DNA of 64,000 nucleotides from NCBI RefSeq assembly GCF_040907265.1, contig NZ_JBFOHP010000002.1:1984001-2048000 (forward strand), given 5' to 3'. Positions within the stretch are counted from its first letter, which is position 1. The number at the start of each line of letters is the position of its first letter. The notes beneath the pieces were generated by a model. That model was given only the letters and a program-made list of their open reading frames with translations, was not told the DNA's origin and ran no database searches. The position numbers and the translations under genes are program-made. This stretch comes from Streptomyces sclerotialus (lineage in GTDB: Bacteria; Actinomycetota; Actinomycetes; Streptomycetales; Streptomycetaceae). This document shows, one piece after another, positions 17,121 through 26,316 of this stretch.

Positions 17121-18959
17121 ATGGACGCAGGTACGGGAGACGGACGGATGCTGGCGGACCGCTACCGCCTGCTGGCCGAACTGGGCCGGGGCGGCATGGG
17201 CGCGGTCTGGCGGGCCCGGGACGAACTGCTGGACCGCGAGGTGGCGGTCAAGGAGGTACGGGCGCCCCGCGAACTGCCCGCACGCGAGGAGCGGTTGCTG
17301 TACGCCCGGCTGGAGCGGGAGGCCCGGGCCGCCGCCCGGATCGCGCACCGCAACGTCGTGACCGTCTTCGACGTGGTCACCGAGGGCGGCCGCCCGTGGA
17401 TCGTGATGGAGCTGGTCCGCGGCCTCTCGCTCGCCGAGACCCTGGAGGCCGCCGGGCCGCTGCCGCCCCGGCGGGCCGCCGCGATCGGCGCCGAGGTGCT
17501 GGCCGCGCTGCGGGTGGCGCACGCGGCGGGCGTGCTGCACCGCGACGTCAAGCCGGGCAACGTCCTGCTCGCCGACGACGGCCGGGTGGTGCTCACCGAC
17601 TTCGGGATCGCGACGGTCGAGGGGACCGCCGCGCTGACCCTCACCGGCGAGCTGATCGGGTCGCCCGAATTCACCGCGCCCGAGCGGGCGCTCGGACGGA
17701 CGCCGGGCCCGGAGTCGGACCTGTGGTCCCTGGGCGTGACGCTGTACGCCGCGGTGGAGGGCCGCTCACCGTTCCACCGGGACACCCCGCTGAGCACGCT
17801 GCGCTCGGTGGTCGACGAGGAACTGCCGCCGCCGCGCCTGGCGGGACCGCTGGCCCCCGTACTGGCGGGGCTGCTGCGCAAGGACCCGGACGAACGGCTG
17901 TCGGCGGCCGGGGCCGGGGAACTGCTGGCGTCGGTCGCGGGCGGCGGCCTGCCGACGACGGTGACGGCCGCACCGCCGGCTCCCCCGTACTCCCCGACAA
18001 TCGCCACGGCCGGCGCCACCCGGGACGACGCCACGGGCGGGACCGGGAGCGGGAGCCCCGCTCCGCCCCCTCCTTCGGGCACCTACGGCCCGCACCCCAC
18101 ACGTCACTCACGCCCCCGGCGGCGCTCGCCTCTCGCCCTGGCCGCGACCGCCCTGGCCGTCGCGCTGGCGGCCGGCGGGGCCGCGTGGGCGCTGCTGAGC
18201 GGGAACGGCGGCCCGGGCCCGGCCGCTCCCACGGCGTCGGGCAGTGTGCGGCCGGGGCCTTCGGACGAGCACGGGGCCGAGCGGGACACCGGCCGGGACG
18301 CCGGGGGCGGGGACCGGGGCACGGCGGGCTCCGACGAGCGGGAGGGCGACGGGGCGCGCAGGTCCCCGCCCGCGGTCACCGTCACGGCCGTCGTCTCGAC
18401 CGTGCGCGGCAGCTACGTGGGCAGCTGCCCGCCGCCGGCCGCCGCGGCACCGGCGTTCTCCGGGGTCATCACGGTCAGCCGCGGCCCGGCCGAGGTCAGC
18501 TACCGCTGGCGCACCGACGGCGGCGGCTCCGAGCGGCCGTGGCGGACGGTCCGCCTCCCCGGGAGCGGGGCGCAGCGGGTGACGGTCGGACACACGGAGA
18601 CGGCGCACGACCCGTACGGCACACGGGCGGGCCGGGTCGGCCTCGAAATACGGAGCCCGAAGGCGGTCGCCTCGAACCGCGCCGCCTTCTCCGTGACGTG
18701 CGAAGGGGAGGCCCCGGGCGGCGGGACCTCCCTCCAGCCCCCGGACGAGGAGCCGGACCCCACGGACACGGGCCGGGAGCCGACCCCGTCGGGCACCGGG
18801 CCCTCCCCTACGTACAGCGAGAGCTCTCCCTCTCCCGACGAGAGCTCCTCCTCGTACGGCGCGGAGTCTCCGTCGTGGAGCGGGAGTGCGCCACCGCACG
18901 GCGGGGGGTCCGGTGCGTCGGGCGGGCGTTACGCGGCGGAGCGGAAGACCGGCAGGTAG
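17121..18959 (+). CDS. transmembrane Ser/Thr protein kinase (PknB-type)
   Basis: A 612-residue Hanks-type kinase starting at ATG 17121, after GAGGGGG. It has the glycine loop GRGGMG at residues 22-27, catalytic Lys44, HRD at 140-142, DFG at 160-162 and a GSPEFTAPE activation-loop end. A Pro/Gly-rich juxtamembrane region leads to one membrane helix at about 337-358. The outer part has a compact domain ([15 protein letters not shown] to FSVTCEG), then a Ser/Pro/Thr-rich tail; PASTA repeats are absent. It would sense something outside and phosphorylate cytoplasmic proteins. Its last 31 bp overlap the convergent esterase gene. Confidence 0.93.
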   Translation: MDAGTGDGRMLADRYRLLAELGRGGMGAVWRARDELLDREVAVKEVRAPRELPAREERLLYARLEREARAAARIAHRNVVTVFDVVTEGGRPWIVMELVRGLSLAETLEAAGPLPPRRAAAIGAEVLAALRVAHAAGVLHRDVKPGNVLLADDGRVVLTDFGIATVEGTAALTLTGELIGSPEFTAPERALGRTPGPESDLWSLGVTLYAAVEGRSPFHRDTPLSTLRSVVDEELPPPRLAGPLAPVLAGLLRKDPDERLSAAGAGELLASVAGGGLPTTVTAAPPAPPYSPTIATAGATRDDATGGTGSGSPAPPPPSGTYGPHPTRHSRPRRRSPLALAATALAVALAAGGAAWALLSGNGGPGPAAPTASGSVRPGPSDEHGAERDTGRDAGGGDRGTAGSDEREGDGARRSPPAVTVTAVVSTVRGSYVGSCPPPAAAAPAFSGVITVSRGPAEVSYRWRTDGGGSERPWRTVRLPGSGAQRVTVGHTETAHDPYGTRAGRVGLEIRSPKAVASNRAAFSVTCEGEAPGGGTSLQPPDEEPDPTDTGREPTPSGTGPSPTYSESSPSPDESSSSYGAESPSWSGSAPPHGGGSGASGGRYAAERKTGR

Positions 18960-19735
18960 CCGCTGGACTGGCCGGTGGCGGTCGGGTGGTAGGAGTTCTC
19001 GACGGGGACGGTGACGCTGTGCAGCCAGGAGCTGCCCGAGCAGATCTCGTGGCCGGCGAAGGTGGTGTTGGCGTCGCCGAAGGCGAAGCCGTGGTCGGCG
19101 GCCCGCTTGGCGGTGACGCCGTTGATGTCGTCGGCGGCGGCGTTTATGGCGGCCCGCTCCTTCTCCGAGAGGCCGGCGATGCAGCTGCCGTTCAGCTTGT
19201 AGAAGCGGGGGTAGCCCAGGACGACCACCTTGGCGGCGGAGGCCTTGCCGGAGATGGCGCCGTAGACCTGGTCCAGCTGTCCGGGCAGGGTGTTGTTGAT
19301 GTACGTCCGGGCCTGCTGGACCCGGGACAGGCAGGTGCTCTCGGACTGGAGCACACAGGTCGTCATGGTGTCGGCGAAGCCGGCGTCGTTACCGCCGATG
19401 GTGATCGACACCAGGCTCGTGGCGGAGTTCAGAGCGGTCAGCTGATTGTTGAGAACATCACCCGTACGGGCCCCCGAGCAGGCCGCGAAAGTGAACGAAG
19501 CGGGTGAGTTCGCGGCGGCCCAGAGAGCGGGGTACGCCTTGCTGCTGCGCTTGCAGGAGCCGCTGCCACTGTCGTAGCTGCCGGCTCCGAGGCCGGAGGA
19601 GTAGGAGTCACCGAGCGCCACGTAGTGGGTGTCGGCGGCGAGTTGGGCGGAGGAAGCGGGAGCGGCACCGAGGAGCGCGAGGGACGCTGCGGCAACGAAA
19701 GCGGACACCACGCCCGCTCGTCTGGAAACTCTCAT
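18929..19735 (-). CDS. secreted SGNH/GDSL esterase-lipase
   Basis: A 268-residue extracellular lipase/esterase. A Sec signal peptide (RRAGVVSAFVAAASLALLGAAPASSA) ends near residue 30. The GDSYSSG block holds the nucleophile Ser44, the oxyanion residues are in AACSGARTGDV and IGGNDAGF, and the catalytic His lies in VENSYHPTATGQ near the C-terminus. Six or more Cys suggest disulfides, as in streptomycete GDSL lipases. It hydrolyses acyl esters outside the cell. It is convergent with the kinase gene and the coding ends overlap. Confidence 0.93.
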   Translation of the reverse strand: MRVSRRAGVVSAFVAAASLALLGAAPASSAQLAADTHYVALGDSYSSGLGAGSYDSGSGSCKRSSKAYPALWAAANSPASFTFAACSGARTGDVLNNQLTALNSATSLVSITIGGNDAGFADTMTTCVLQSESTCLSRVQQARTYINNTLPGQLDQVYGAISGKASAAKVVVLGYPRFYKLNGSCIAGLSEKERAAINAAADDINGVTAKRAADHGFAFGDANTTFAGHEICSGSSWLHSVTVPVENSYHPTATGQSSGYLPVFRSAA

Positions 19736-20037
19736 GGAACCTCCAATAGCAGGATCTCTGCCGCAACTGTGGTAGCAGTACCGACGCGTAGGCGGAAGTG
19801 TTCATGCCAACTTTGCTACTCGCGTAGAGCATTACTGGCCATGCCTTCCGGCGGATTGCCGCACTATGTCGTGCATATGACATCAAGCCACGTCCTCTTG
19901 AATCCTTGAGTACCTCTCGGGGAATCTTTCGTCCGGGTGGTCCAACGCACCCTCAGGAGCCACCCGCAGCGCACGAATCCGTGCGCCACCCCCCATGCGC
20001 ACGCACCACGCGCACCTGATGAGGAGGACCCCCTCGT
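19736..20037. other. divergent promoter region of esterase and subtilisin
   Basis: A 302-bp gap between two divergent secreted-enzyme genes, with locally AT-richer segments around 19790-19900. It must hold both promoters. No clear inverted repeat or confident -35/-10 pair was found. Confidence 0.35.
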
Positions 20038-21273
20038 ATGGCAGTGATGCGTACCACCACAGGGATTTTCGGCCGGATCCCGGCCAGGCTCCGGATCGCC
20101 ACCGCGGTCACCGCCGCTTCGGCCGCCGTCACCCTCGGCGCCGTCGCGCTCCCGGCCCATGCCGCGCCCGCCGAGGGCACGGTCGTCGGCGCCGGCGCGG
20201 AGAACGCCGTCAAGGGCAGCTACATCGTCACGCTCAAGAAGAGCGCGGGCGTCAAGGCCGCGTCCGCCGACGGCAGACGCCTGATATCCGCCCACGGCGG
20301 CACCGTGGCGCACACGTACACCGCCGCGCTCAACGGCTACGCGGCGCACCTGTCCGCGGCGGAGGCGAGACGCCTCGCCGCCGACCCGGCCGTGGACCAG
20401 GTGTTCCAGGACACCACGGTGCACGCCACCGCCACCCAGTCCAATCCGCCGTCGTGGGGGCTGGACCGCATCGACCAGACGAACCTCCCCCTTGACAAGC
20501 GCTACACGTACCCCGACAGCGCCGGCAGCGGTACCACCGTCTACGTCATCGACACCGGTGTCCGCGTCAGCCACCAGGACTTCGGCGGCCGCGCGGTGAA
20601 CGGCTACGACGCCGTCGACAACGACAACGTCGCCCAGGACGGCAACGGCCACGGCACCCACGTGGCGGCCACCGCGGCCGGCACCAGCTACGGCGTCGCC
20701 AAGAAGGCCAAGGTCGTCGCCGTACGGGTGCTCAACAACTCCGGTTCCGGCACCACCGCCGGGGTCATCGCCGGCATCGACTGGGTCACCAGGAACCACA
20801 GCGGCCCCTCGGTGGCGAACATGTCGCTGGGCGGCGGCGCGAGCACGGCACTGGACAACGCCGTGAAGAACTCCATCGCGAGCGGCGTGACGTACGCCGT
20901 CGCGGCCGGCAACAGCAACCTGGACGCCGGCACCTCCTCGCCCGCCCGCGTCCCCGAGGCGATCACCGTCGGGGCCACGACCAGCACCGACGCCCGCGCC
21001 AGCTACTCCAACTACGGTTCCCGGCTGGACCTGTTCGCGCCTGGCAGCAGCATCACCAGCGCCTGGCGGACCTCCGACACCGCCACCAACACCATCTCCG
21101 GCACCTCGATGGCCACCCCGCACGTGGCCGGCGCCGCCGCCGTCTACCTCGCCGGACACCCGTCCGCCTCCCCGGCCGCCGTGTCGAGCGCCCTCGTCAG
21201 CGGCGCCACGTCCGGCGTCGTGACCAGCCCGGGCAGCGGCTCGCCGAACAAGCTCCTGAAGATCGTTCCGTAA
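20038..21273 (+). CDS. secreted S8 subtilisin-like serine protease
   Basis: A 411-residue extracellular protease of the proteinase K/aqualysin group. The ATG follows GAGGAGGA. A signal peptide ends near ALPAHA (about residue 42), an I9 inhibitor-type propeptide (GSYIVTLKKS to VFQDTTVHATAT) follows, and then the catalytic domain. The triad is Asp172 (VIDTG), His205 (GHGTHVA) and Ser357 (GTSMATPH). It is made as a zymogen and autoprocessed. No C-terminal P-domain is present. It is divergent from the GDSL esterase. Confidence 0.95.
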   Translation: MAVMRTTTGIFGRIPARLRIATAVTAASAAVTLGAVALPAHAAPAEGTVVGAGAENAVKGSYIVTLKKSAGVKAASADGRRLISAHGGTVAHTYTAALNGYAAHLSAAEARRLAADPAVDQVFQDTTVHATATQSNPPSWGLDRIDQTNLPLDKRYTYPDSAGSGTTVYVIDTGVRVSHQDFGGRAVNGYDAVDNDNVAQDGNGHGTHVAATAAGTSYGVAKKAKVVAVRVLNNSGSGTTAGVIAGIDWVTRNHSGPSVANMSLGGGASTALDNAVKNSIASGVTYAVAAGNSNLDAGTSSPARVPEAITVGATTSTDARASYSNYGSRLDLFAPGSSITSAWRTSDTATNTISGTSMATPHVAGAAAVYLAGHPSASPAAVSSALVSGATSGVVTSPGSGSPNKLLKIVP

Positions 21274-21370
21274 CCCTGTGACCCCGGAGCGCCGGGGCGT
21301 ACCGGCGCCACCGCATCCACATACCGCACACGACCGGAAGGATTCGTTCCGAGCTTAGGTACCGCAGGTC

Positions 21371-21421
21371 GTGAACGAGCCGCGTCCACCGCGAACTGTG
21401 CGTCGGACGTGGCTCGTTCAC
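21371..21421. repeat. 17-bp-arm inverted repeat downstream of subtilisin
   Basis: Left arm GTGAACGAGCCGCGTCC (21371-21387) and right arm GGACGTGGCTCGTTCAC (21405-21421) pair along 17 bp with one G.U, leaving a 17-nt loop. It lies 98 bp after the protease stop and 104 bp before the next gene. No T-run follows. It could be a terminator for the protease or a leader structure for the glycan locus. Confidence 0.6.
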
Positions 21422-21524
21422 GCCATCTCTGCCGCTTGACGCGCACCCGGCAGGCACGCCACATTGAAGCCCGGCATCAGGTGCTTATGAGCATCAGGCC
21501 GCTTTATGGGGGGCAAAGCTGCCA

Positions 21525-21938
21525 ATGCAGACCAAGACCATCAACAGCAACAGATCCACCGGCAGCAGACCGGCACGGGCGGAATCGACGCCCCTGCTCG
21601 CGGGCGCCGCCGTCGCGGTGGGCGGCGTGGGCGCCGTACTGGCGCTCGCCGGCCTCGACTCGCCGCTGCGCGCGCCCTTCGTGCTCTTCTTCCTGCTCGC
21701 CGCGCCCGCGGCCGCCATCGCCGCCGCCCTGGGACGCCTGGACCCGCTCAGCCGCACGGTGGTCGCGGGCGCCGGGGCCTGCGCCGTCGACCTGCTGGTC
21801 GCCCAGACCATGCTGTCGCTGCACATCTGGTCGGCGCGCGGCGGGGTCGTGGCCGTCGCGGCGATCAGCGGCACCATCTTCCTGCTGGCGAGCGTGCGGC
21901 GCCGCGGGGCGTCCGCGCCAGATGCACGGACGGACTGA
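21525..21938 (+). CDS. small polytopic membrane protein
   Basis: A 137-residue protein with a short basic N-terminus and four predicted membrane helices (about residues 22-44, 46-70, 77-100 and 103-123). The composition is Ala/Val/Leu-rich with no recognisable family. It is the first gene of the glycan locus: its stop is 2 bp before the GTG of the acyltransferase gene, so the two are coupled. It may scaffold or assist the membrane-bound glycan machinery. Confidence 0.7.
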   Translation: MQTKTINSNRSTGSRPARAESTPLLAGAAVAVGGVGAVLALAGLDSPLRAPFVLFFLLAAPAAAIAAALGRLDPLSRTVVAGAGACAVDLLVAQTMLSLHIWSARGGVVAVAAISGTIFLLASVRRRGASAPDARTD

Positions 21939-21940
21939 AC

Positions 21941-23083
21941 GTGGACATCAGCGTGTACCGCCCCGGCGAGCTGAGCGGCGCCGACCGGGCGGCATGGACG
22001 GCCGTGCAGTCCCAGGCACATCTCCTGGGCACGCCGCAGCTGGCCAATCCCTTCCTGGCACCGGAGTTCGCGCTCGCGGTGGGCCGTTGCCGCCGCGGCG
22101 TACGGATCGCGGTGATCAGGGAGGACGGCGAGCCGGCCGCGTTCCTGCCCTTCCAGCGGACCGCGCTGGGCGTCGGGCGCGCGATCGGCCTGGGGGTGTC
22201 GGACGCCCAGGGTCTGGTGCACCGGCCCGGCTTCCAGTGGGAGCCGCGTGAGCTGCTGCACGCCTGCGGGCTCGCGGTGCTGGAGTTCGACCATCTGGTG
22301 GAGGGCCAGAAGCCGTTCGAGAAGCACCCGTTGCAGTCGTTCCCGTCCCCGGTGATCGATGTGGACCAGGGGTTCGAGGCCTATCTGGCCCGGCTGCGGA
22401 AGCAGTCGCCGAAGTTCACCCGCACGACCCTGGCGAAGGAGCGGAAGCTCGGACGGGACGTGGGCGAGGTGCGGTACGTCCACGATGAGCGGAATCCAGC
22501 CGTCCTGCAGACGCTCATCGACTGGAAGTCCGCGCAGTACCGAAGAACGGGACGCAGCGACCGCTTCGCCCGGCCGTGGATCACGCACCTGGTGGAGCAG
22601 TTGTTCCACACCCGCACCGACTCCTTCGCGGGCGTGCTGTCGGTCCTGTACGCCGGCGAGCGGCCGGTCGCCGCGCACTTCGGACTGCGCTCGGAGCGGG
22701 TGCTGGCGTGCTGGTTCCCCGCCTACGACCCGGCGTTCGCGAAGTTCTCGCCGGGGCTGGTCCTGCATCTGCGGATGGCCGAGGGGGCCGCCGCGGATTC
22801 CATGGGCTATCTGGACCTCGGCCGTGGCGAGAAGGAGTACAAGGATTCCTTCCGGACACGGGAGATCCAGGTGTCCGAGGGATGGGTGACCCGGCGCCAT
22901 CCGGTGGCACTGGGACATCTCGCGCGGCGGGCCCCGGTGAAAGCGTTGCGGAACACCGTGCTGGCTCGGCCGGAATTGTTCGAACCGGCCGACCGGCTGC
23001 TCAAACAGATGGGCCGGATCCGTACCGGAAATCATGGAGCGACCCGCTCGATTTCGAACGAAAAGACAAAAGGGGATTGGTAG
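21941..23083 (+). CDS. FemAB/CelD-like GNAT acyltransferase
   Basis: A 380-residue protein of the BioF2-like acetyltransferase group (Acetyltransf_6). The start is the GTG 2 bp after the preceding stop. A central segment KFTRTTLAKERKLGRDVGEVRYVHDE and the late GNAT fold (VLSVLYAGERPVAAHFGLRS, then GYLDLGRGEKEYKDSF) are characteristic. Relatives sit in exopolysaccharide clusters (CelD) or attach amino acids in cell-wall synthesis (Fem). Here it probably acylates a glycan precursor. The codons near the 3' end are AT-richer than in the neighbours. Confidence 0.8.
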   Translation: MDISVYRPGELSGADRAAWTAVQSQAHLLGTPQLANPFLAPEFALAVGRCRRGVRIAVIREDGEPAAFLPFQRTALGVGRAIGLGVSDAQGLVHRPGFQWEPRELLHACGLAVLEFDHLVEGQKPFEKHPLQSFPSPVIDVDQGFEAYLARLRKQSPKFTRTTLAKERKLGRDVGEVRYVHDERNPAVLQTLIDWKSAQYRRTGRSDRFARPWITHLVEQLFHTRTDSFAGVLSVLYAGERPVAAHFGLRSERVLACWFPAYDPAFAKFSPGLVLHLRMAEGAAADSMGYLDLGRGEKEYKDSFRTREIQVSEGWVTRRHPVALGHLARRAPVKALRNTVLARPELFEPADRLLKQMGRIRTGNHGATRSISNEKTKGDW

Positions 23084-23397
23084 GTGCAGCTCTTGCCATA
23101 GGATGTCATTCATCAATACCGTCGAACAATCCACTCGCACCGGATCGTCAGCCAGCGGCTTCAGGGGAGGGCTCGGTAGCCGCGACGAGGCCCGGGGCGG
23201 GGCGCGGTAGGGGGTGCCGTGCCCGACCCGTATGCCGGCGTCGGGGCACGAGTCGCGGAAACACGCATGCCAGCTCGCTCTGTTCATCCGGTGTCCCTTG
23301 CCGTCCCGAACAGGGTGTGAACCCCCTTTTCGAACCGGATACACATCCGGGCCGCCCGGGGGTGGGCGGTCCACCGGACGAGAGGGAAAACAGACTC
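23084..23397. other. gap before the glycosyltransferase genes
   Basis: A 314-bp non-coding stretch inside the glycan locus. Its left part (23085-23145) is AT-rich for this genome and may carry an internal promoter for the GT2-GT2-deacetylase genes. No ordered repeat was seen. Confidence 0.35.
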
Positions 23398-24210
23398 ATG
23401 AGTTCATTCCTTCGCCCTGCGGAAACGAATCCGAAAGCCGTCGCGCGGATACCCGCGCAAGCGGAGTACCGACCCGTTTCCTCGCACCTGGCGATTGCTC
23501 CGCCGGTCAGCGTCGTGATACCGGCGATGAACGAGGCGGAAAATCTCCCGTACGTCTTCAAGACACTTCCGGACTGGATCCATGAAGTGGTTCTGGTGGA
23601 CGGGAATTCCACCGATGACACCGTGCAGGTGGCACGGGAACTGCGGCCGGACGTCACGGTCGTGAAGCAGCGCGGCAAGGGCAAGGGGGATGCCCTCATC
23701 AGCGGCTTCGCGGCGTGCACCGGCGAGATCATCGTCATGATCGACGCGGACGGCTCGGCCGACGGCGGCGAGATCGTCTCCTACGTCTCGGCGCTGGTCG
23801 GCGGCGCCGACTTCGCCAAGGGCTCCCGCTTCGCCAACGGCGGCGGCACCGACGACATGACCCCGATCCGCAAGCTCGGCAACCGCGTGCTGACCACCCT
23901 GGTCAACGCCAAGTTCGGCGCCCGCTACACCGACCTGTGCTACGGCTACAACGCCTTCTGGCGGCACTGCCTGGACGAGATCGCGCTGGACTGCGCGGGC
24001 TTCGAGGTCGAGACGCTGATGAACATCCGCGTCGTCAAGGCCGGGTTACGCGTCCAGGAGATACCCAGCCACGAGTACAACCGCATCCACGGCGTCAGCA
24101 ACCTGCGCGCGGTCCGCGACGGCATCCGCGTCCTGAAGGTCATCCTGCGCGAACGCGGCACCCGTAAGCGTGCGGTGCGCCCCGCGATGATCACGGGAGA
24201 GGTGTCTTGA
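23398..24210 (+). CDS. family 2 glycosyltransferase (DPM1-like), TTA-containing
   Basis: A 270-residue soluble GT-A enzyme. It has VSVVIPAMNEAENL at the start of the fold, VDGNSTDDT for nucleotide binding, the DAD metal motif in MIDADGSADG, and a C-terminal LCYGYNAFWR/GFEVETLMN segment as in polyprenyl-phosphate mannosyl- or glucosyltransferases. It probably charges a lipid-phosphate carrier. Codon 217 (24046-24048) is TTA, read in Streptomyces only by the bldA tRNA, so translation should depend on development. The stop overlaps the next gene's TTG start (TTGA). Confidence 0.88.
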   Translation: MSSFLRPAETNPKAVARIPAQAEYRPVSSHLAIAPPVSVVIPAMNEAENLPYVFKTLPDWIHEVVLVDGNSTDDTVQVARELRPDVTVVKQRGKGKGDALISGFAACTGEIIVMIDADGSADGGEIVSYVSALVGGADFAKGSRFANGGGTDDMTPIRKLGNRVLTTLVNAKFGARYTDLCYGYNAFWRHCLDEIALDCAGFEVETLMNIRVVKAGLRVQEIPSHEYNRIHGVSNLRAVRDGIRVLKVILRERGTRKRAVRPAMITGEVS

Positions 24211-25415
24211 GCATCCGCATCTCCGTGGTGATCTGCGTGTACACCGAGGACCGCTGGGGCGACATTCTCGCCGCGGCGGCCTCGGTGCGTGACCAGCTCC
24301 ACCCGGCACACGAGATCCTGCTCGTCGTCGATCACAACCCGGCCCTGCTCACCCGGCTGCGTACGCAGTTCGCCGGGGCCACCGACATCAGCGTGCTGCC
24401 GAACGCCGGACCGAGAGGCCTCTCGGCGGGCCGCAACACCGGCGTCGCGGAGTCCACCGGCGAGGTCATCGCCTTCCTCGACGACGACGCGGTCGCCGAG
24501 CGGGAATGGCTGCTGCACTTCGCCGAGGGCTACGCCGACCCGAAGGTGATGGCCATCGGCGGCCGCACCGAACCGGTCTGGGCCTCCGGCCGCCGCCCCG
24601 ACTGGTTCCCCCGGGAGTTCGACTGGGTCGTCGGCTGCACCTACCTCGGCCTGCCGCCGGGCCGGACGCGGGTGCGCAACGTCCTCGGCGGCAACGCCTC
24701 CTTCCGCCGGGAGGCCTTCGAGATCGCCGGCGGATTCGCCACCGGCATCGGCCGGGACGGCGACAAGCGGCCGCTGGGCTGCGAGGAGACCGAGATGTGC
24801 ATCCGGCTCACCCGCGCCTGCCCGGACGCCGTCCTGCTCATCGACGACCGTTCGGTGATCCACCACCGGGTGCCCGCCGGACGCGAGCGCTTCGCGTACT
24901 TCCGTACCCGCGCCTACGCCGAGGGACTGTCCAAGGCCCTGGTGGCGCGCAGCGTCGGCGCCCAGGAGGGACTGGCCACGGAGCGCCGCTACACCACCCG
25001 CGTACTGCCCGCCGGGGTGGCGCGCGGCATGCGGGACGCGCTGCTGCGCAGGCCCGGCGGGGCCGCCCGGGCGGGCGCGATCGTGGCGGGCGTGGCGGCG
25101 GCGGCCGGCGGCTACCTGGTCGGCACGGCACGCACCCGCCGCTCGGGCGGCTCCTTCGTGATCGCCGCGGTACCGGGCCCGGCCGGTGCGCCGTCGCACG
25201 GGCCGGACGCCGACGCGACGGGCCGCCCTCCGGTGAGGCCCATGGCGGTCGAGCCCGTGGCGGTCGAGCCCATGGCGGTCGAGCCCGTGACCGTGGCCGA
25301 GCGTCCTCCGGTGGAGCCCGTACGCCTGGCCGTGCGGGCCGAGAAGCCGCTGCGCGGCGACGGCGGCCTGCCCGGCGAGGACGTCCTGCGCGGCGGCGAG
25401 GGGGCGGTCGCGTGA
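24207..25415 (+). CDS. family 2 glycosyltransferase
   Basis: A 402-residue GT2 enzyme beginning at a TTG that overlaps the previous stop, which implies translational coupling. It has ISVVICVYTEDRW, the metal motif FLDDDAVAE, the acceptor segment LGGNASFRREAF and ETEMCIRL as catalytic base region. A hydrophobic stretch at about 285-305 could anchor it to the membrane. The C-terminal 80 residues are low-complexity, with a 5-residue repeat (AVEPM/AVEPV) encoded by 15-bp units at 25238-25282. It likely extends a glycan chain on the inner face of the membrane. Confidence 0.85.
   Translation: MSIRISVVICVYTEDRWGDILAAAASVRDQLHPAHEILLVVDHNPALLTRLRTQFAGATDISVLPNAGPRGLSAGRNTGVAESTGEVIAFLDDDAVAEREWLLHFAEGYADPKVMAIGGRTEPVWASGRRPDWFPREFDWVVGCTYLGLPPGRTRVRNVLGGNASFRREAFEIAGGFATGIGRDGDKRPLGCEETEMCIRLTRACPDAVLLIDDRSVIHHRVPAGRERFAYFRTRAYAEGLSKALVARSVGAQEGLATERRYTTRVLPAGVARGMRDALLRRPGGAARAGAIVAGVAAAAGGYLVGTARTRRSGGSFVIAAVPGPAGAPSHGPDADATGRPPVRPMAVEPVAVEPMAVEPVTVAERPPVEPVRLAVRAEKPLRGDGGLPGEDVLRGGEGAVA
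25238..25282 (+). repeat. 15-bp tandem repeat x3 in GT2 tail
   Basis: Three copies of GCCCATGGCGGTCGA/GCCCGTGGCGGTCGA, with a degenerate fourth, in the low-complexity 3' part of the second GT2 gene. They are in frame. Confidence 0.85.
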
Positions 25416-26233
25416 CCGCCCCGCTGAGCGCCGCTTTCCCGCCGGCGCCCGTGCCGATCCTCATGTACCACGCGGTGGCCCACAAACCGGCCCCCGCGAC
25501 GTACGGCCTGTCCGTCGCGCCCGGCGCGTTCGCCGAGCAGATGGCGGTCCTGCACGACACGGGGTACCACCCGCTGACCACGGCGGAGCTCGCGGCCGCG
25601 TGGCGGAACGGCACCCCGCTGCCCGACCGCCCGGTACTGCTCACCTTCGACGACGGCTACGAAGGCGTGCACCGCTACGCCCTGCCCGTCCTGGCCAAGT
25701 ACGGCTTCCCGGCCACGCTCTTCGTGTCCACCGGCTGGCTGCCCGGACCGTACGACACCGGCGGCGCGCTGGACACCATGCTCGGCTGGGACCAGGTACG
25801 GGAACTGGCCGCCGCCGGGGTGGAGATCGGCGGCCACAGCCACACCCATCCCCAGCTGGACCAGCTCCCCGACGACACGCTCTGGGCCGAGGTGCTGCGC
25901 TGCAAGGGCATCGTCGCCGAGCAGCTGGGCGCGGCCCCGGTGTCCTTCGCCTACCCCTACGGCTACTCCAGCCGGCGGGTGCGGCGGACGGTGCGCGCCG
26001 CGGGCTTCCGGCAGTCGCTGGCCGTCGGCAACGGCCTGGCGGGCTACCGGCAGGGCCCGTACGCGCTGCGCCGGCTGACCGTACGGCGCAGCACGGAACT
26101 GGCGGAGTTCCGGCGGATCGTCGCCGGCGAGGCCCTGGGCCGGACGTTCGCCAAGGACCGCGCGCTCACCAAGGGGTACGCCCTGCTCCGCAGATCGCGC
26201 CAGGTGATCAGGCGCTGCGCTCCGGGGGACTGA
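25412..26233 (+). CDS. polysaccharide deacetylase (NodB domain)
   Basis: A 273-residue CE4-type deacetylase starting at a GTG in a GTGA overlap with the preceding stop. The catalytic motifs are LTFDDGYEG (Asp base and metal Asp) and GGHSHTHPQLDQL (the two metal His). FAYPYGYSSRRVRR is motif 3. It removes acetyl groups from N-acetylated sugars, here presumably the locus's own glycan. No signal peptide is visible, so it may act on lipid-linked intermediates in the cytoplasm. Confidence 0.9.
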   Translation: MTAPLSAAFPPAPVPILMYHAVAHKPAPATYGLSVAPGAFAEQMAVLHDTGYHPLTTAELAAAWRNGTPLPDRPVLLTFDDGYEGVHRYALPVLAKYGFPATLFVSTGWLPGPYDTGGALDTMLGWDQVRELAAAGVEIGGHSHTHPQLDQLPDDTLWAEVLRCKGIVAEQLGAAPVSFAYPYGYSSRRVRRTVRAAGFRQSLAVGNGLAGYRQGPYALRRLTVRRSTELAEFRRIVAGEALGRTFAKDRALTKGYALLRRSRQVIRRCAPGD

Positions 26234-26270
26234 CCCCGCGCGCGCAGCGCCGATGAAAGGCCGTCAGTGG

Positions 26271-26294
26271 GGCCCGGTGGCACAGTGCCGGGCC
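26271..26294 (+). other. hairpin between deacetylase and flippase genes
   Basis: GGCCCGG-10nt-CCGGGCC hairpin in the 83-bp gap, just upstream of the AGGAAAGGG ribosome site of the flippase-fusion gene. It could be an attenuator or an mRNA processing/stability element. Confidence 0.35.
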
Positions 26295-26316
26295 TCAGGA
26301 AAGGGAACCCGAGCCA

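Noticed and set aside
21371..21421. Terminal inverted repeat of an insertion sequence
   Set aside because: The arms are only 17 nt apart with no transposase or target duplication nearby.
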